NCBI GenBank assembly: GCA_019059635.1
Contig: JAGVRJ010000007.1
Coordinates: forward strand, 806,001-870,000
Direction of reading: 5' to 3'
DNA: 64,000 nucleotides
From: Proales similis
Taxonomy: Eukaryota > Rotifera > Eurotatoria > Ploima > Proalidae
This document shows positions 52,655 through 64,000 of the stretch, in pieces. The position numbers and the translations under genes are program-made. The notes beneath the pieces are model-generated. The model did not search any database and was not told the origin of the DNA. It worked only from the letters and a program-made list of their open reading frames with translations. How positions within the stretch are numbered: the first letter of the stretch is position 1; each line of letters begins with the position of its first letter.

Positions 52655-53639
52655 CTAAATTTTCAAAGTAGCTGCCCGCCTTGTCTCACTCTCAATGGTT
52701 TTGTACACTTGCTCAAGAGTTTGATCGGCGTCAATGATAACAACAGATTTTGGCCTGTAAAAAGTTCGATCGCTAGAAACAGTCAGAGAGGGATTGAGCC
52801 AAGTCTCGTGTCTCTGGTGGAGACTGTCAAGATACTCGAGCGTAATGCTGGACGTTTCTTCCGGCCTTCCGCGCTCTCGCAATCGCCTAAGACACGTATC
52901 CGGGTTTGTGCGCAGATAGAAGATCATGTCCAACTTGCAGTCGTGCGATTCAGTCATCCAGTCGAACCATTTGTCGTAGATTTCGTATTCAACCGGTTGG
53001 AGAATGCCACTGCGGAAACAAGTTCTCAATTATTGACATTGCTGTGGACCAGAATTGAAGCTTTACTTACGCTTCATAGATATTTTCAACAAAGCAGTAG
53101 CGAGCGCTGTATAGCGAGCGTTCCATGATGTGAATATTTGGCTGAGTAAGTTTTCCCGATTTGGAACTGCGACTGGCGTCGCTTATTTTCAAATGGTTTT
53201 CAAGCATGGTCAGCTGAACGTATGAATGAAAGGCGAATGACCAGCGGTCTGGATTAGTGTACATCATTTCCAGTAGATTGATGCCGTTTAGATCGCGCCA
53301 CAGATCGACTGGCTCGGTCAGAATTCGCAGATTGGGCTTGTTGGAGCCGAAAAAAAAGTCGGCCTGATTGTTCGGAGAGGAGCTGAGGTTCACGTTAGTG
53401 TGCTTGGTCTGCTTGTTTTCTTTGTCGTCGACCAGATCGTTGCATTTTTCCTGAAGATAGCTGATAACCGACGACTTGCCGCTGGCTATGTTGCCCTCAA
53501 TCGAAATCTTTAGTCAATGTCAAATTAATAACCGAGAGAGGCTGTATGCACGACCAAGCCGCCTATTTACTCTTAGTGTCTTTTTGTTGCTCATGTTGCA
53601 GATGCTCAGCAAGTATTTCCAAATCTCATCTTTAAACAT
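52655..53639 (-). CDS. Deoxynucleoside kinase (dNK/TK2 family), copy 2
   Basis: Exons 53639-53571, 53507-53071 and 53009-52655 encode 286 aa. The second intron has the same phase and place as in copy 1, and so does the first, which joins exon 1 (ending KKTLR) to ISIEGNIASGKSS; note Ala for Gly in the P-loop. An insert of about 30 residues, rich in Asn, Ser and Lys, separates the P-loop helix from ILTEPVDLW and is absent from copy 1. MERSLYSARYCFVEN and LRRLRERGRPEETSSITLEYL follow. Two in-frame ATGs (53639 and 53594) would give proteins with or without a 15-residue leader. The leader contains acids, so it is a poor mitochondrial signal. Confidence 0.92.
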
Positions 53640-56600
53640 AGAGGCAAGAGGTTTAGCTCGTTGCTAATAGACGCTCAATTGGCGCAACCACTTACTCGAT
53701 TGATCGTTGGCAGCAACAAGCCGGATCGGGGCGGATGGCGGCGATGAGGCAATGAAGCGCTTGAATAGCGTAGCAGTAGACAACAAGGGCCGAATTCTAG
53801 AATAGCCGTTAGTCGAGAATAGGCGACACCATCAATATGCGGAGGTAAGAACGTGCTCGCGAAATTACATCACCCTCTTATGCGCACTGAATTATGCAGA
53901 CAATAGAGCTAGAGCGAACTTTATTTGGGTTTGTTGGGCGAACAAAAATGGCAATATCTGAATAGATTAGGCAATCTCAGATAAACCCGAGGGCCGCAAG
54001 CAAGACAAGCAACAGCTCACGACAGTCTTCGAATAGGAAAACAAGTTGACTCACCGTGCGGCAGCCCAAACGCCAACAATCATTTTGTCTGTCTCTCGAA
54101 CGCCTAGATAAAGCTTTGAAGGAGCGGAAATCAGCTTCCAGCTTGAGAAGGCCCAGACTCAGATATCGATGCAACAAGTATCAAATGCACTTCCCTGCAC
54201 AAACAAAACAAGGCGACTAGAATAACTCGAGAATTGTTATTATATCATTGGCACTCCCCCTCTTAGCCCTCCCCATCTCGATTTAAGTTTCAAATGCAGC
54301 TGTATACAGAGTTTTCCGCCCCGGAGCACTCTCCTCGGCTTTGTCTCCTGATCGGTCTTTGGTTAGATTCAATTCAGTTTGAATGAAAATTCTGTTTCTT
54401 TAAAAATTCATTGCTCGATTTGGAACTTTCTTTCCTAAAGAGTTTGATTCGAGCTCTTATGGCCCTCAACAGGTGATGGTTCGAATAAAATTGATGAATA
54501 GTCAGCTAGGCTGAGTGGTGATTCATTAGAACTGTTTCTAAAGAGCCAAGAACACAACAGTGCTGCACAAACACACACACACTTACTCGCGAGTGAATTA
54601 AATGCCAATTGATTAGTTGCCTGACGTATTGATCGTTTAATATGATCCATTGAGCACTCGTTTAATATGATGGCGATGCCATCAATGAGCCATTCGTTGT
54701 GGCTCAGACGAGTGCGAGTAAATAAATCTCGAATAGCTACTGGCGCCGATTGCACATGGCCAACAACAACTGTCTATAGAGGATCCGTATAATTGTGGCA
54801 AGTCGAAGAAGACTATATGAATCGAAAGGCAACTGTTCAAATAGATCGCCCACATGTCGGCATGAGGCTGTGCAGAGTCGGCCCAAGAAGATGAAGCTTA
54901 TGAATAAAGTAGAGTGGAAAGTAGTTGCTTGCCCACACCGGCAACTTGGCCTGGCATCTGATTGACACGCTCATTTAACCGAGCGAACGGGCGATTAAGC
55001 CCGTACGATAATAGTGCCAGGCTGTGGAAACGCGCCTGCCGCTCGGGCCAAACAAATTCTGCACAAGTTGGAGTTGATTCTAAGCAGCCAATCGACGAAA
55101 TGCTCAATCATTTTGGCGCGTCTGATCGGTCAGGAAAAATAGTTGCTAAGTGCTGCGTTCTGAACGATTTGCACGACTGGCTCCGGTGCTTTCTATTTAC
55201 ATATATACCGATTTTAATCTGCTTCTCATTGCTTCATTTTCCTCGCGCTTTTGGCCTCTCCTCTGATCGAACATGTGGTTTATTTAAGCGCTGCCATTCG
55301 CCTGCCTCGACTGCCACTGCTGCTGCCGATGCTTAGGTTACAGTATATAATGATGCGAACAGCACTATCCTTGCTCAATTGATTCTCTGTTTAGCTTCAT
55401 GTGATTTAAAGCATTTTCTATTAGCCTGCTCAATAAATATTAGAGTAAGAGTGTTCATCTGATTGCTTTTACTCGAGCGCGTCAATGGTTTCGCGCGGAC
55501 CAACTAGGAGAGACTTGCATTCTAATTGCTTGAGTCTTGTATCTCTTGAGGGGCCAGATGAGCATTGAGTGGATAAACTCAGCGACTAATACTCGATGGC
55601 AGCTAATAGGTTTTTAACTCTTTTAAAAGAAGGCTTGGATCAAGTTTGCTGGACCAGCGCACGAGTACGAGCTCCTGTACCAATCCGGCAAGCTCGGCGA
55701 TGTGAATTTGATTGAGCTCTACAGACTGACACTGATTGCTCGCTTGTTTTATCTCAACCGATCTCATCGAACTCGATTCAGTAGTGCCGCGCCGCGTTTC
55801 TGCCTCTCACTCTCGGTCTATTTCAATCGTTCTGCCATCATGCTCATGATCTGAGAGAAGCTGCTCGCCCCTTTGCAATCTCTCTCGCTCTCCAGACACC
55901 TTTAGTTGTATTTGGCTTCGTTTTCGACACGCTCATATGCGCGCGGACCCTAATTCTCTAATCTGTGAATATCATCACTCCTATCGATTCTGTATTTTCG
56001 CTCATTTACTCGCCGGTACTCTTTATCAGACTAATTAATATTTACTGGCGGCGTTTGGCTTTCAAATTTCGTCCGCTTCTGGTTGCAGCGATCCAGTCTC
56101 TATCACCGACGAAGAAGCAGCATCAGTAACAGGCTCACTGCCGAATAATAACGAATTGGAATAGGCGCGCTCTTTTAGGGCTTCTTTTCATCATCATCTA
56201 GCCTATTCTTGCTCTTTGATTATCTTTGCTCATTTCTCAAATATTCTGGTTGTTCGGGTTTTGTGTGGTGGTTCATGTACGCAAAGCGATGTGTTACTCG
56301 GACGCATTTAGTTACCGACTGAAGCCTGCTGCCGGCTCTTGTGCGTCATCCATCCTTGCATGTTGCGTGTAGACTCAGTAAAAACTTGCACACCATGCAC
56401 TTTTGCACCGTGTTACCAATCAGCTTAGCTGACGAATCAGAACGCAGCCATCAGCGTGGCGCCAGTCAGAAAACCTGAATTGAGCGAGTGCAGATGAACA
56501 AAATCACCAAGCATTTAGAAGGAGAGCAAAGTAGAGCTGAGCGCAGTTGCTTGATAATTCGATTTATCTCATCATAGTTCTCTCTGTCTCCATCCCCCGG

Positions 56601-58351
56601 CCCTTCCTTATTTCCCCTCTAAGTCTCTAATCTCAAGCGCCAGCGACTATGGCCACAACACACACAAAGTATGAGAACTGCGACGAGCGACCAATTAATC
56701 GTTTTCGTCTCAAATGTGGCTAATTCCTTTACTTGTTTATTAACCAACACAAGCAATCGGGCGGCGAGATATTTGCCCATGATTGGCTCTAATTAGAGCG
56801 AATTGCACGCATGCTTGTTTGCCAATACACTCGTCTCGGGCTTTAGAACGCGCGCGCTGTCCGCCAACCAGCTTGCAACTTGCAACCATTCCAACTGCTT
56901 CTACTCATTGGATTAGGATGCCGAAATCTCCTAACTTTCTCATATCCTTTTCTTCATCCTTTTTCGTTGACCATTTGACTCTGACGTTCTATGTTGCTCT
57001 TTCACCCTCTTTCTACTCGATCGAGCACTCGTTTTTCCCTCCCGGTTCGTTTATTTCCTCCGTTGCTTTTGCTTTCTTCTGTTGGTGTGTTGAGATTAAA
57101 CATTAGACTGGGACGAGTTGTATGCAAAGAGTTTAGGTTGGCAAATCTGGACGCAATCACTCATTCTGGTCCGACAGTTGTTTAAGAACTGTCGTCCACG
57201 TGCACTCAATCTTTTATTTGTTTATTCTAGTCTTGTATTTCCCCAAAGCGTGCCACAGAAACGACCGTTTTCGATTCGACCAATTTTCGTTTATTTGGCC
57301 GCTTTCATGTGGCCGCAAACAATTTGTCCACCGCAAAAGCGAACAGAGTGAGCGAGAAACGAAGAGCGAGTGAAGCGGCGAGCAGTTAATCATCTTAAAT
57401 GGCGCATCAAGCGCTTTTTTTTTTTGAGTGTGCGCCATTAGAGCCTATTTTTGTTGTCGACGGTTCGTTAATTCGATCCAAAATTTGAATCGCACAAGCG
57501 TCGAGTGGAGAATTTCCGGCTGCCACCAAGATTCACCACTTCTTCGACTTGTGACTAAGATCTGGTCTGGTCGACAACAGTGCTCGTGTTTCACTTGGTT
57601 GTCGATTGCTTGTTGCCTCTTAGAAAGCATAAGTACGCATCGTGGCAATAAGGCGAGCTAAGTAAGCGCCCGCCGACGGATTTGCTAGGTAGCAGTGTTC
57701 GCTCGGCCGGATAGGGCTCGATGCTGTGCAGGAAGTTGTGCGATTTTTTAATTCGGGCACCGGACTCTTGAAAGGGGTGGGAAAGCGGTTTTAATTAAAC
57801 ACACGATGCCAGACATATGTGCATTGAGCGCATATTTGAATGACGTCTGCCTCAACTTTTCAAGTGCTCTTTAATTCACTGCGAGCAAATCTGGAAGTGA
57901 GAAATCAGAGAAAAAACGAGGAGAGCTGGGAGCATTTAGAGAAGGTAGAATGAGAGAGAGGGAGAGAGCGCGCGCGAGGGGACTATTGAGAGGAAAACAC
58001 CTCTCGTTCATTGAACTGCGTTTGGTATGTCAAATTTTAGACGCGCATTCAGTTTGTGCCACCTCTCGTTTGCCGTTCGAATTTGTCAAAAGTGATCGGC
58101 GAACACCTTGCCAACCCCTGCGCGCTTCTAACCAAAGCGCACTCTAAACATATCCGATTGAGCTTATGCGATGAAGAAGACACTCTTGGCCAAATTGGCC
58201 TCGTCCCAATTAAGCTTGTTGTGCCAATTTATTAGATCAAGTTGAGTAAACGCGGTTAGTAAAGAGAAGTGCGAAGCAACTAAGCCAATGCACGAACAAA
58301 AAAAAAACGCGTCGAGGCACATTGTATGCACCCTTCGCTTCATCTTACGCC
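53640..58351. other. Gene desert upstream of Snail
   Basis: About 4.7 kb, with about 1.3 kb more before the Snail coding start. Numerous ATTA, TAATTA and E-box-like CANNTG motifs are present. The frames at 54435-55336 and 56783-57661 overlap on both strands and show no domains. Regulatory sequence for Snail is the most likely content. Confidence 0.55.
57952..57976. repeat. GA-rich / GC tract
   Basis: A GAGAGAGAGGGAGAGAG run is followed by an alternating CGCGCGCG-like stretch that could adopt Z-DNA. It lies in the Snail upstream region. Confidence 0.75.
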
Positions 58352-58372
58352 TATATAAGAGGCAACTCAGTT
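58352..58372 (+). promoter_or_regulatory. Candidate TATA element of the Snail gene
   Basis: TATATAAG at 58352 is followed by TCAGTT at 58367. The initiator-like match is closer (17 nt) than the usual 25-30 nt, so the pairing may be fortuitous. If used, the leader to the Snail start would be about 1.3 kb before splicing. A TTTGTTTCAG acceptor at 59649-59658 supports a spliced leader exon. Confidence 0.3.
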
Positions 58373-59597
58373 GCACATATACACAACGCATATTCAAGTG
58401 CGCCTAGAAGTGAATAGAACAAGCAAGTTAGGATCGTGCGTATCACTAGCTTGAAAGAAAATAGACTGGGCCGTGAAGAAGAGAAAGGAAGATAGAGAGA
58501 GCGAGCACCATTCATCTGTAAGTGACATCGCCACCAAAGCTAAATATTAAACGAATTAGTAGTCGCAAGCAAGCGCATAGTAGAAGCAACCGTTAGTCAT
58601 TGTTGCTATTTTGTTGTGGTAGTTATCGTGCGAGCTTAATACCTTTCTCGCTTTGTTTGCGCAAATCGACCAACAGATAAGTAAATAGGCTCTAGCATGT
58701 ATGACGAACGGCCAAGATTAACAACACTCGCAAGTCAGTGTGTGTGTGTGCGTGTTTTATGAATTGTGGGTGGCGGGTAAGGACCGTTTCACCCAGCAAT
58801 TGGCACACCATCAACTCGCCTAATTTTTCATTCCTCGATGTGTGTCAGACGCGCGCGCGGGGGAGGAGATGTCCGTCGCGTGGTCGGCAGCTTGTTATAA
58901 CGATTTTCATTGCCCTCATTCGCTTATTTGTACCTTGTTTTACACCAAACGGTCTAGAGCCGAGCGATCAGTCCGGTTCTTTGCTAATAACAACAATGAG
59001 AGCATATCGCTCGCTCGGCCCAAATTTAAGCCATGAGCCTAAAGTCATCAATTAATTAATTACTCAAACATGTTTAAAGACGTTTTGGAAAAGCCCACTG
59101 TTCAGCTGAACGGGCCAGTCAAAGTGATTAGAGCAGAGCGAGTGAACCAAACAGGGAGTGAACAAGGATGCGCAGAGCACGGCGACTGCGCGCTTTTAAA
59201 TCTTATTATAAATAAATCAAGCGAGCTCTACCGATTTGAGAACGGCTTACTTGAGCAACACCACCCAGACAAGTTAAATATTGTATGGGATAGAGGGAGA
59301 GAGAGAGAGAGTCGATTAACGATTCGGCGCTCACTGGATGCGCGCACCAAGCAAGAGCTGCGCGCGCGATTGGTCGCCCACTCTAGTGCCTTGTCGAATA
59401 AAGAGCTGCGATTGGCCGCTGCGCACGCGAAATATCAGACTCTATTTAATTTGATTTAGATCGTGCTTCTACTCACACTGCGTTAATCTGATTGGCCTCA
59501 TTGGCCCTAATTAGTTCACATTCGACTACTAAATCTTCTTTCTGCTTTAGATTCGTACTCATTCAGTTGAAACTAGATGCGCGCAGTTGTTCACTGA

Positions 59598-59612
59598 GAG
59601 AGAGAGAGAGAA
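59598..59612. repeat. (GA)n tract in Snail leader
   Basis: A GA dinucleotide run lies just before the putative leader acceptor; a similar run is at 59301-59313. Confidence 0.8.
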
Positions 59613-59689
59613 AGATATTAGCACAACAACAAAGACAAATTAGATCCATTTGTTTCAGGCCAGCCATTCTTCAAAGAAACGCAATAGAA

Positions 59690-61318
59690 ATGAAGGTGAC
59701 CAAGAGTGGAGGCTTCATGATTAGTGAAATCATACCTGAGCTCACAAATGAGCGCCAGCCGCTTGCGAGCACAATCAAACGATACGAGTTTGACGAGGAG
59801 TCGCACGACGAAGAATACGAACCACAACAGCGGAAGAAGTCGTTGAAACGCGAGCGCACCGACGACTCGTCAGAGGCACGATCGAGAGCTAACGAACTCA
59901 CGCCTCACGTCGACTCGTTTTGCTCAAATGAGTCGTTCGAGAGCGAGTCGGTTCATAGCGAAGACGGCTTGGTCGAGAAAGCACATTCACCCCGATCACT
60001 GGCGCCGACGATCACAAAACACAGCATTGACAAGCATTTAAATCAGCAATCTCAAGCCCGAATTGACGAGCAGAGCACTAAATGGCCTAGACAGCCCAAC
60101 TTTTATTTCTACATGCAGCAACTGTTGAACAACATAAAAAATCAGCAGCAGGCGAGTAGTGCGATAGGAAGAGGCTTTTTGAATCCGAACCAGTCACCGA
60201 TTGGACTGCAATTCTTGGCCGGAGCAAACCAGCTACCGACAATGCATCAGCACAAGATGGCTTCATCCAATCCATTGCAGAACGCACCTGCCTCTAGTCT
60301 ATTGCATTGGTTCGCCGCAGCTCAAATGATGCCCGGCTATGCGGCGGCCTCTGGACCGATTCCGGTCAACCCGAACGCAGCCTTGGCCGGCCTGTCAGGA
60401 AGCGCGTTCGCCGAGAACTATCTGAATGCTCAGAAGAGCAAAGCCGAGTCAGGCATTAGTTCGTTTACAAGCACTTCGCCATCATCAGCCGCTTCTTCAA
60501 CATCCTCTTCGTCGACTTCCTCTCCCGTCAACAAGGGCATCATAAATCCAATCGCCTTGTTGCCGAAATCTGAAGATCTGCTGCCAAACAGCCAGAGCAT
60601 TGCCCGCTATCAATGCGACGGCTGCTCCAAGAGCTATTCGACCTTCGGCGGTCTATCCAAGCATCGCCAGTTTCACTGCAGCGCTCAAGTCCAAAAACAC
60701 TTTACTTGTAAATATTGTGAGAAAACGTACACGTCGTTGGGCGCACTCAAAATGCACATTCGAACTCACACGCTGCCGTGCAAGTGCAAAATATGCGGTA
60801 AATGCTTTTCGAGACCGTGGCTACTTCAAGGCCACGTGCGCACTCACACGGGCGAAAAGCCGTTCAAATGCGAAATTTGTGCGAGAGCGTTCGCCGACCG
60901 GTCCAATCTCAGAGCCCACATGCAGACGCATAGTGACGTCAAAAAGTACAAATGCACAAAATGCTGCAAGACCTTCTCGAGAATGTCGCTACTCAACAAA
61001 CATTCAAACAACTGCCCGAGCAACAGCTCGCCCATCGGCCATTTCAAGGGCGGCGATAGCGACACTCCTTGCACGGCCGCTCTGTCGATGAACTCCTCGT
61101 TTGAACACAGCCGCAGTTCGCCACCGGCTTCAGCATTCACAGCACCAGGCAGAGGGGATGAGAGTCTTAAACAGTTGAGCGAGTATAATCATTATCTATC
61201 GTCTCTGTCCAGCATTGGCGCCAATCCGGCCGCTATGGCTGCTTTTGCTGCAAAACTCAATCGACAGTTCAACAACCCTAAGACTGAAAGCCCCGATCAT
61301 TCAAGTGAGGAGAATTAG
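59690..61318 (+). CDS. Snail-family zinc-finger transcription factor
   Basis: A 542-aa frame. The first about 300 residues are Ser/Gln/Asn/Ala rich, with an acidic patch and a basic [11 protein letters not shown] motif. Five C2H2-type fingers lie at about 307-441: [40 protein letters not shown], the hallmark [20 protein letters not shown], then [20 protein letters not shown] and [20 protein letters not shown] ending HSNNC. The DVKKY linker and SRMSLLNKH final finger mark Snail rather than Scratch. Snail proteins repress E-cadherin-type genes in mesoderm and EMT, and act in neuroblasts. No SNAG start is visible. The frame is open up to a good acceptor at 59657-59658, so an upstream coding exon is possible. 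AATAAA is at 61765. Confidence 0.93.
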   Translation: MKVTKSGGFMISEIIPELTNERQPLASTIKRYEFDEESHDEEYEPQQRKKSLKRERTDDSSEARSRANELTPHVDSFCSNESFESESVHSEDGLVEKAHSPRSLAPTITKHSIDKHLNQQSQARIDEQSTKWPRQPNFYFYMQQLLNNIKNQQQASSAIGRGFLNPNQSPIGLQFLAGANQLPTMHQHKMASSNPLQNAPASSLLHWFAAAQMMPGYAAASGPIPVNPNAALAGLSGSAFAENYLNAQKSKAESGISSFTSTSPSSAASSTSSSSTSSPVNKGIINPIALLPKSEDLLPNSQSIARYQCDGCSKSYSTFGGLSKHRQFHCSAQVQKHFTCKYCEKTYTSLGALKMHIRTHTLPCKCKICGKCFSRPWLLQGHVRTHTGEKPFKCEICARAFADRSNLRAHMQTHSDVKKYKCTKCCKTFSRMSLLNKHSNNCPSNSSPIGHFKGGDSDTPCTAALSMNSSFEHSRSSPPASAFTAPGRGDESLKQLSEYNHYLSSLSSIGANPAAMAAFAAKLNRQFNNPKTESPDHSSEEN

Positions 61319-63694
61319 GATTCCTCCAAGCCTTTGACTCGAGCCTCTGTTTGTCTTTTTTCCTTGTGACCTTCGTTCGTTCTAGTTTCGTGTGAGCGAC
61401 CATCACCACCGCCGCGGTGGTCAACTCGTTTGATGAATGCCTATTCATCGTCTTACTGTGTTTTAGAGATTATTTATATTTCGGATATCAATTTTACTAA
61501 TTGTTGCAATTTATTCGTCTCTGTCATCATACTAATCATAATTTGGCGTCTTGGAATTGGAAATGGTCTTGGAACAAATATCAAGAAAAAAGTCCTCTCT
61601 TGTTCATATCGAACTAGTTTTGAGCATCTCTCGTTTCCTCTGGCTGTTAAATCGAACAGAATCAGATCAGCGCTCTGTTCGACTCATTAGTAAAGAGATC
61701 AAGATATTTATTTTATTGGACCCGATCGAATCTCTAGTGATTGGTCGTTTGTTGATAAGATGAAAATAAAGCATTTGCTTGAGAGTGAAATTGTATTTCT
61801 TTATTTGTTAAGTTTTACCGTTGCAATTAGGCACGAGAGAGAGAGAGAGAGAGGGAGAGAGGTAGGGAGAGATGAGCAGAAAAGAGTTGGCCGTAGGGTG
61901 TTACTGGTTCTTCTAATTAATCTCTTTGGGCGAGGCTAACTTGTATCGGCTGGTGTGGAGAGTTCATGCAGATTTGTACACCTTTCTTATTTGGCTTAGA
62001 AACTCTCTGTGTTTGCTCAAGGTAAATAAGGAAAGTAGAAGTTGCGCAAGATTACTTAAACAACAAGCCATCTCCACCCATTTCTACTAATCTGCTCTTA
62101 TTTATTGACCTCGTTTGGACCACGGGCTTGACGGCGATAAATTGCTACCTGAAGCTTCGAGTAAACATCTCGTGCCTTTCTCGAAAAAAGTGATTCAAAG
62201 GCAACTAGCACGTAGGCCTCGTTTGGCCACTTGTGCTCAACTTGTCTTGCCAACCTGACTCGGCAGACAACGCCCATTATTTGGTTTCGTTTACACGCCA
62301 AGACAAACGCCGACATGTGCTGCTCGAGAGCATGCACAGACGTTTGGCGATCTGCGTCCAAGATAAACGCAGCCAAGCAAATAATCGTTGCTTAATGAAT
62401 TATCGAAATTTAATTAAGCCAGGAAGGGCTGCCTCCGACTGGCCTAATAGAAAGCCACCGGTCTTTGATCGCTTCTCTATTTCTCTTGCGAATTGCTGTT
62501 TATGCCAAGCTGACGCGCTCGTGTTTATTGCTTGCGTTTATTAAATGATTAATCTTTTTGAAGAAATTGACAGCCGCGTTTATTCACTCATAACTCACAA
62601 CGCCGCTGGCTTTCATCTCGCTTCGTTTTTTGCCTCATTCCTGAACACATTGCAGTTGTTTATCTTTGATCAAATTGTTTCTTATTGACATTCAAGACTC
62701 GTCAAGTCTGTCGTCCTTAAACGATTTCGTTTCTTCGTTCCCCCCTTTTTTTTCTACTGCCAAATCTTTTACCCCATATCTCGCTCTTTTGTTCTTCGTT
62801 TTCTGTAATACACCGCTCAGTCTTCTGTGAACCATTCAACCGCGTATTCGGTCGTCTTAGAACGGTTTAACTTGTGATATAGAACAGCTGCACATGAGTC
62901 GGTTTATTTTCATCAAATGAAGCCAAGCGTCGATTGTTAATCAATCGTCCACATGTTCTACCTCTCGGCCACGCTTTTCAAATCAGACCAGCAGTTCGAA
63001 ATGGCCGGCACCGATTGGCTGAGTTGAGCAGGCGCTCTACCAGATCTTTTATCAATTCCAAGGCCCCTTAGCACTTTCCGTTCTATTCGATTGCTCGAAT
63101 GGCCAACTCTAAGCTTCTGCCCTTCGAGCTTTATCGGCCAGAAATCTTCTAATTTATACAAACAATCAGCTCGGGACTTGATCAATTTTCCGGCCATAAA
63201 CAATTCAATTGATTTCGTTCTCAGTCGATTGCGTCAGATTTCGGCATTTACAGTTCAGTCAGTTCCGCTTCATCTCAGCGCCTCGAAGCTGCTGTTTACT
63301 CAATCCAAACAGTCTGGACAATCTTATTAGATTTGAATTTATGGCTTATTCCTCTCTTATCAAATTTCTGATCACTTCCATCCAAATTGTTTATGAGCGG
63401 CCGAAGCCTTTTAAGACTTGCGCAACGATTCATTAATTCAGTCGTCCGTCTCTCACAGGACCTCCGCTTTTGTATTTTTTTTGAGCAAGCGGACTCATGA
63501 CTCTTGGGCTAAACTCATGTTCTCAGCAGCTTGGCCCCTTTCTTCAATCGCGCATCTAAATGCTCAAATTTTTATTCAGACGAGAATCGTTAGTCATGTT
63601 GCAAAAATCATTTGGAAGAATTGGAACGGAAAACTGAATAGAATTGAAAATTGAAAAGAAAGCAACAAATCAAGTGGAAATTGTTCATGTTGTT
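61319..63694. other. Gene-poor spacer between Snail and hedgehog-type gene
   Basis: This contains the Snail 3' UTR to about 61790. Beyond that I see only a GA tract and short frames without domains. The minus-strand frame at 62098-62376 is discussed under rejected items. Confidence 0.55.
61834..61861. repeat. (GA)n microsatellite
   Basis: A GA run with one GGGA interruption, just beyond the Snail poly(A) signal. Confidence 0.85.
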
Positions 63695-64000
63695 CTAATT
63701 GACGTTTAAGAGAAGATTTGTAAGCTTTAGCGACGATACAATCGTGTATAGGAACCGAGAGTAGCTCTCGTACATGTCTGGAGTGATGGTCACGTAAGCG
63801 CTCAGGTAATTTAAAACGCTGAAAAGCAGCTGGGCCAACTGGTGGCTTTTGATAACGGCAAAACAGGAGGTGTGAACGCTGTCCACTATGATGGTGCCTG
63901 TCTCGGTCAATGGCGTGTACAGACCCATCTGCTGGCTTTTCTCACTTGTTTCAACTCTCACCCAGTCGGTCTCTGCTTTCATTGCATCCACGTAGAGTAT
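63695..64000 (-). CDS. Hedgehog-type protein, C-terminal end of Hint/Hog domain (runs off window)
   Basis: The frame is open from the window edge to a stop at 63695 and encodes the last about 101 residues. VRVETSEKSQQMGLYTPLTE followed by GTIIVDSVHTSCFAVIKSHQ is the end of the Hint self-splicing module and sterol-recognition region, as in Hedgehog (LYAPLT..GTIVVDxVxASCYA). The catalytic Cys-Phe start of the Hint domain and the N-terminal signalling domain are beyond the window. It therefore cannot be told whether this is a true hedgehog or a Hog protein with another N-terminus. The conserved Ser-Cys pair after VDSVHT is present. Confidence 0.85.
   Translation of the reverse strand: MLYVDAMKAETDWVRVETSEKSQQMGLYTPLTETGTIIVDSVHTSCFAVIKSHQLAQLLFSVLNYLSAYVTITPDMYESYSRFLYTIVSSLKLTNLLLNVN

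Noticed and set aside
51186-53639. Assignment of the two kinases as NDUFA10 (complex I)
   Set aside because: Both have intact P-loops and LID arginines, which NDUFA10 has lost, so the dNK/TK2 family fits better.
59070-59459. A 129-codon frame upstream of Snail
   Set aside because: It has no recognisable domain, includes a GA repeat read as Arg-Glu, and lies in the probable Snail leader. It is at most a uORF or chance.
62098-62376. A 92-codon minus-strand frame between Snail and the hedgehog-type gene
   Set aside because: Composition is protein-like, but there is no family, no neighbouring exon and no poly(A) support. It is left out until conservation is shown.

Overview
This is nuclear DNA from an animal with a compact, intron-rich genome. 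Protein-coding genes are split by very short introns: almost all those modelled here fall between about 49 and 82 nt, most at 50-62 nt. They have spliceosomal GT-AG ends and a few GC-AG ends. The gene set is bilaterian: a Snail-family zinc-finger gene, the 3' end of a hedgehog-type gene, CDK5, a neuropeptide-type GPCR and an inward-rectifier K channel. A three-domain peritrophin-like chitin-binding protein and a SLIMP-like seryl-tRNA-synthetase paralogue favour a protostome. CFAP96 and CEP20 imply motile cilia or flagellated sperm. I cannot name the phylum. I recognise no transposon, viral copy, tRNA, rRNA or CRISPR.

Layout. 1-436: 5' part of a sigma GST (minus). 437-3361: gene-poor, with CT/GT microsatellites, ending in a good TATA+initiator promoter. 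3685-7038: three small single-pass membrane proteins on the plus strand, with CFAP96 on the minus strand between the second and third. 7458-12840: two tandem SLC5 transporters whose nucleotide identity is a mosaic. 13270-15728: Kir channel with a long extra N-terminus (minus). 15729-21350: about 5.6 kb gene desert. 21351-26709: head-to-tail minus-strand cluster SMYD4, UBE3D, CEP20, Reeler protein. 26962-32209: CDK5, UQCR10, COG5 and mL55 on the plus strand. 32377-33567: peritrophin-like protein (minus). 34845-35781: ABT1/ESF2. 38037-39470: GPCR. 39643-45154: minus-strand PDCD5, Pelota, UPF0598 and SLIMP. 45382-47613: NSUN2. Then CHRAC1 (minus), a VARP-like VPS9 protein, ABITRAM and two deoxynucleoside kinases (minus). 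53640-59689: about 6 kb regulatory desert in front of Snail (59690-61318). 61319-63694: gene-poor. 63695-64000: hedgehog Hint/Hog C-terminus (minus, cut by the window edge).

Two genome styles alternate. Housekeeping blocks are tightly packed, with convergent ends, poly(A) signals at or over stop codons, and roughly 230-320 bp shared promoters between divergent pairs (SMYD4/CDK5, SLIMP/NSUN2, CFAP96/small membrane gene, CHRAC1/VARP). Developmental genes (Kir, GPCR, Snail, hedgehog) sit beside multi-kilobase spacers containing GAGA/CT tracts. Several functions cluster: RNA and ribosome biology (NSUN2, SLIMP, mL55, Pelota, ABT1) and mitochondria (UQCR10, mL55, SLIMP, probably UPF0598).

The most unusual item is the SLC5 pair. 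Blocks that are 98-100 % identical, introns included, alternate with sharply bounded islands that are strongly diverged. The pattern looks like repeated gene conversion that spared two specific parts of the transporter. All exon models were made by eye from reading frame, splice dinucleotides and family resemblance. Junction phases were checked arithmetically, but no transcript data were available.
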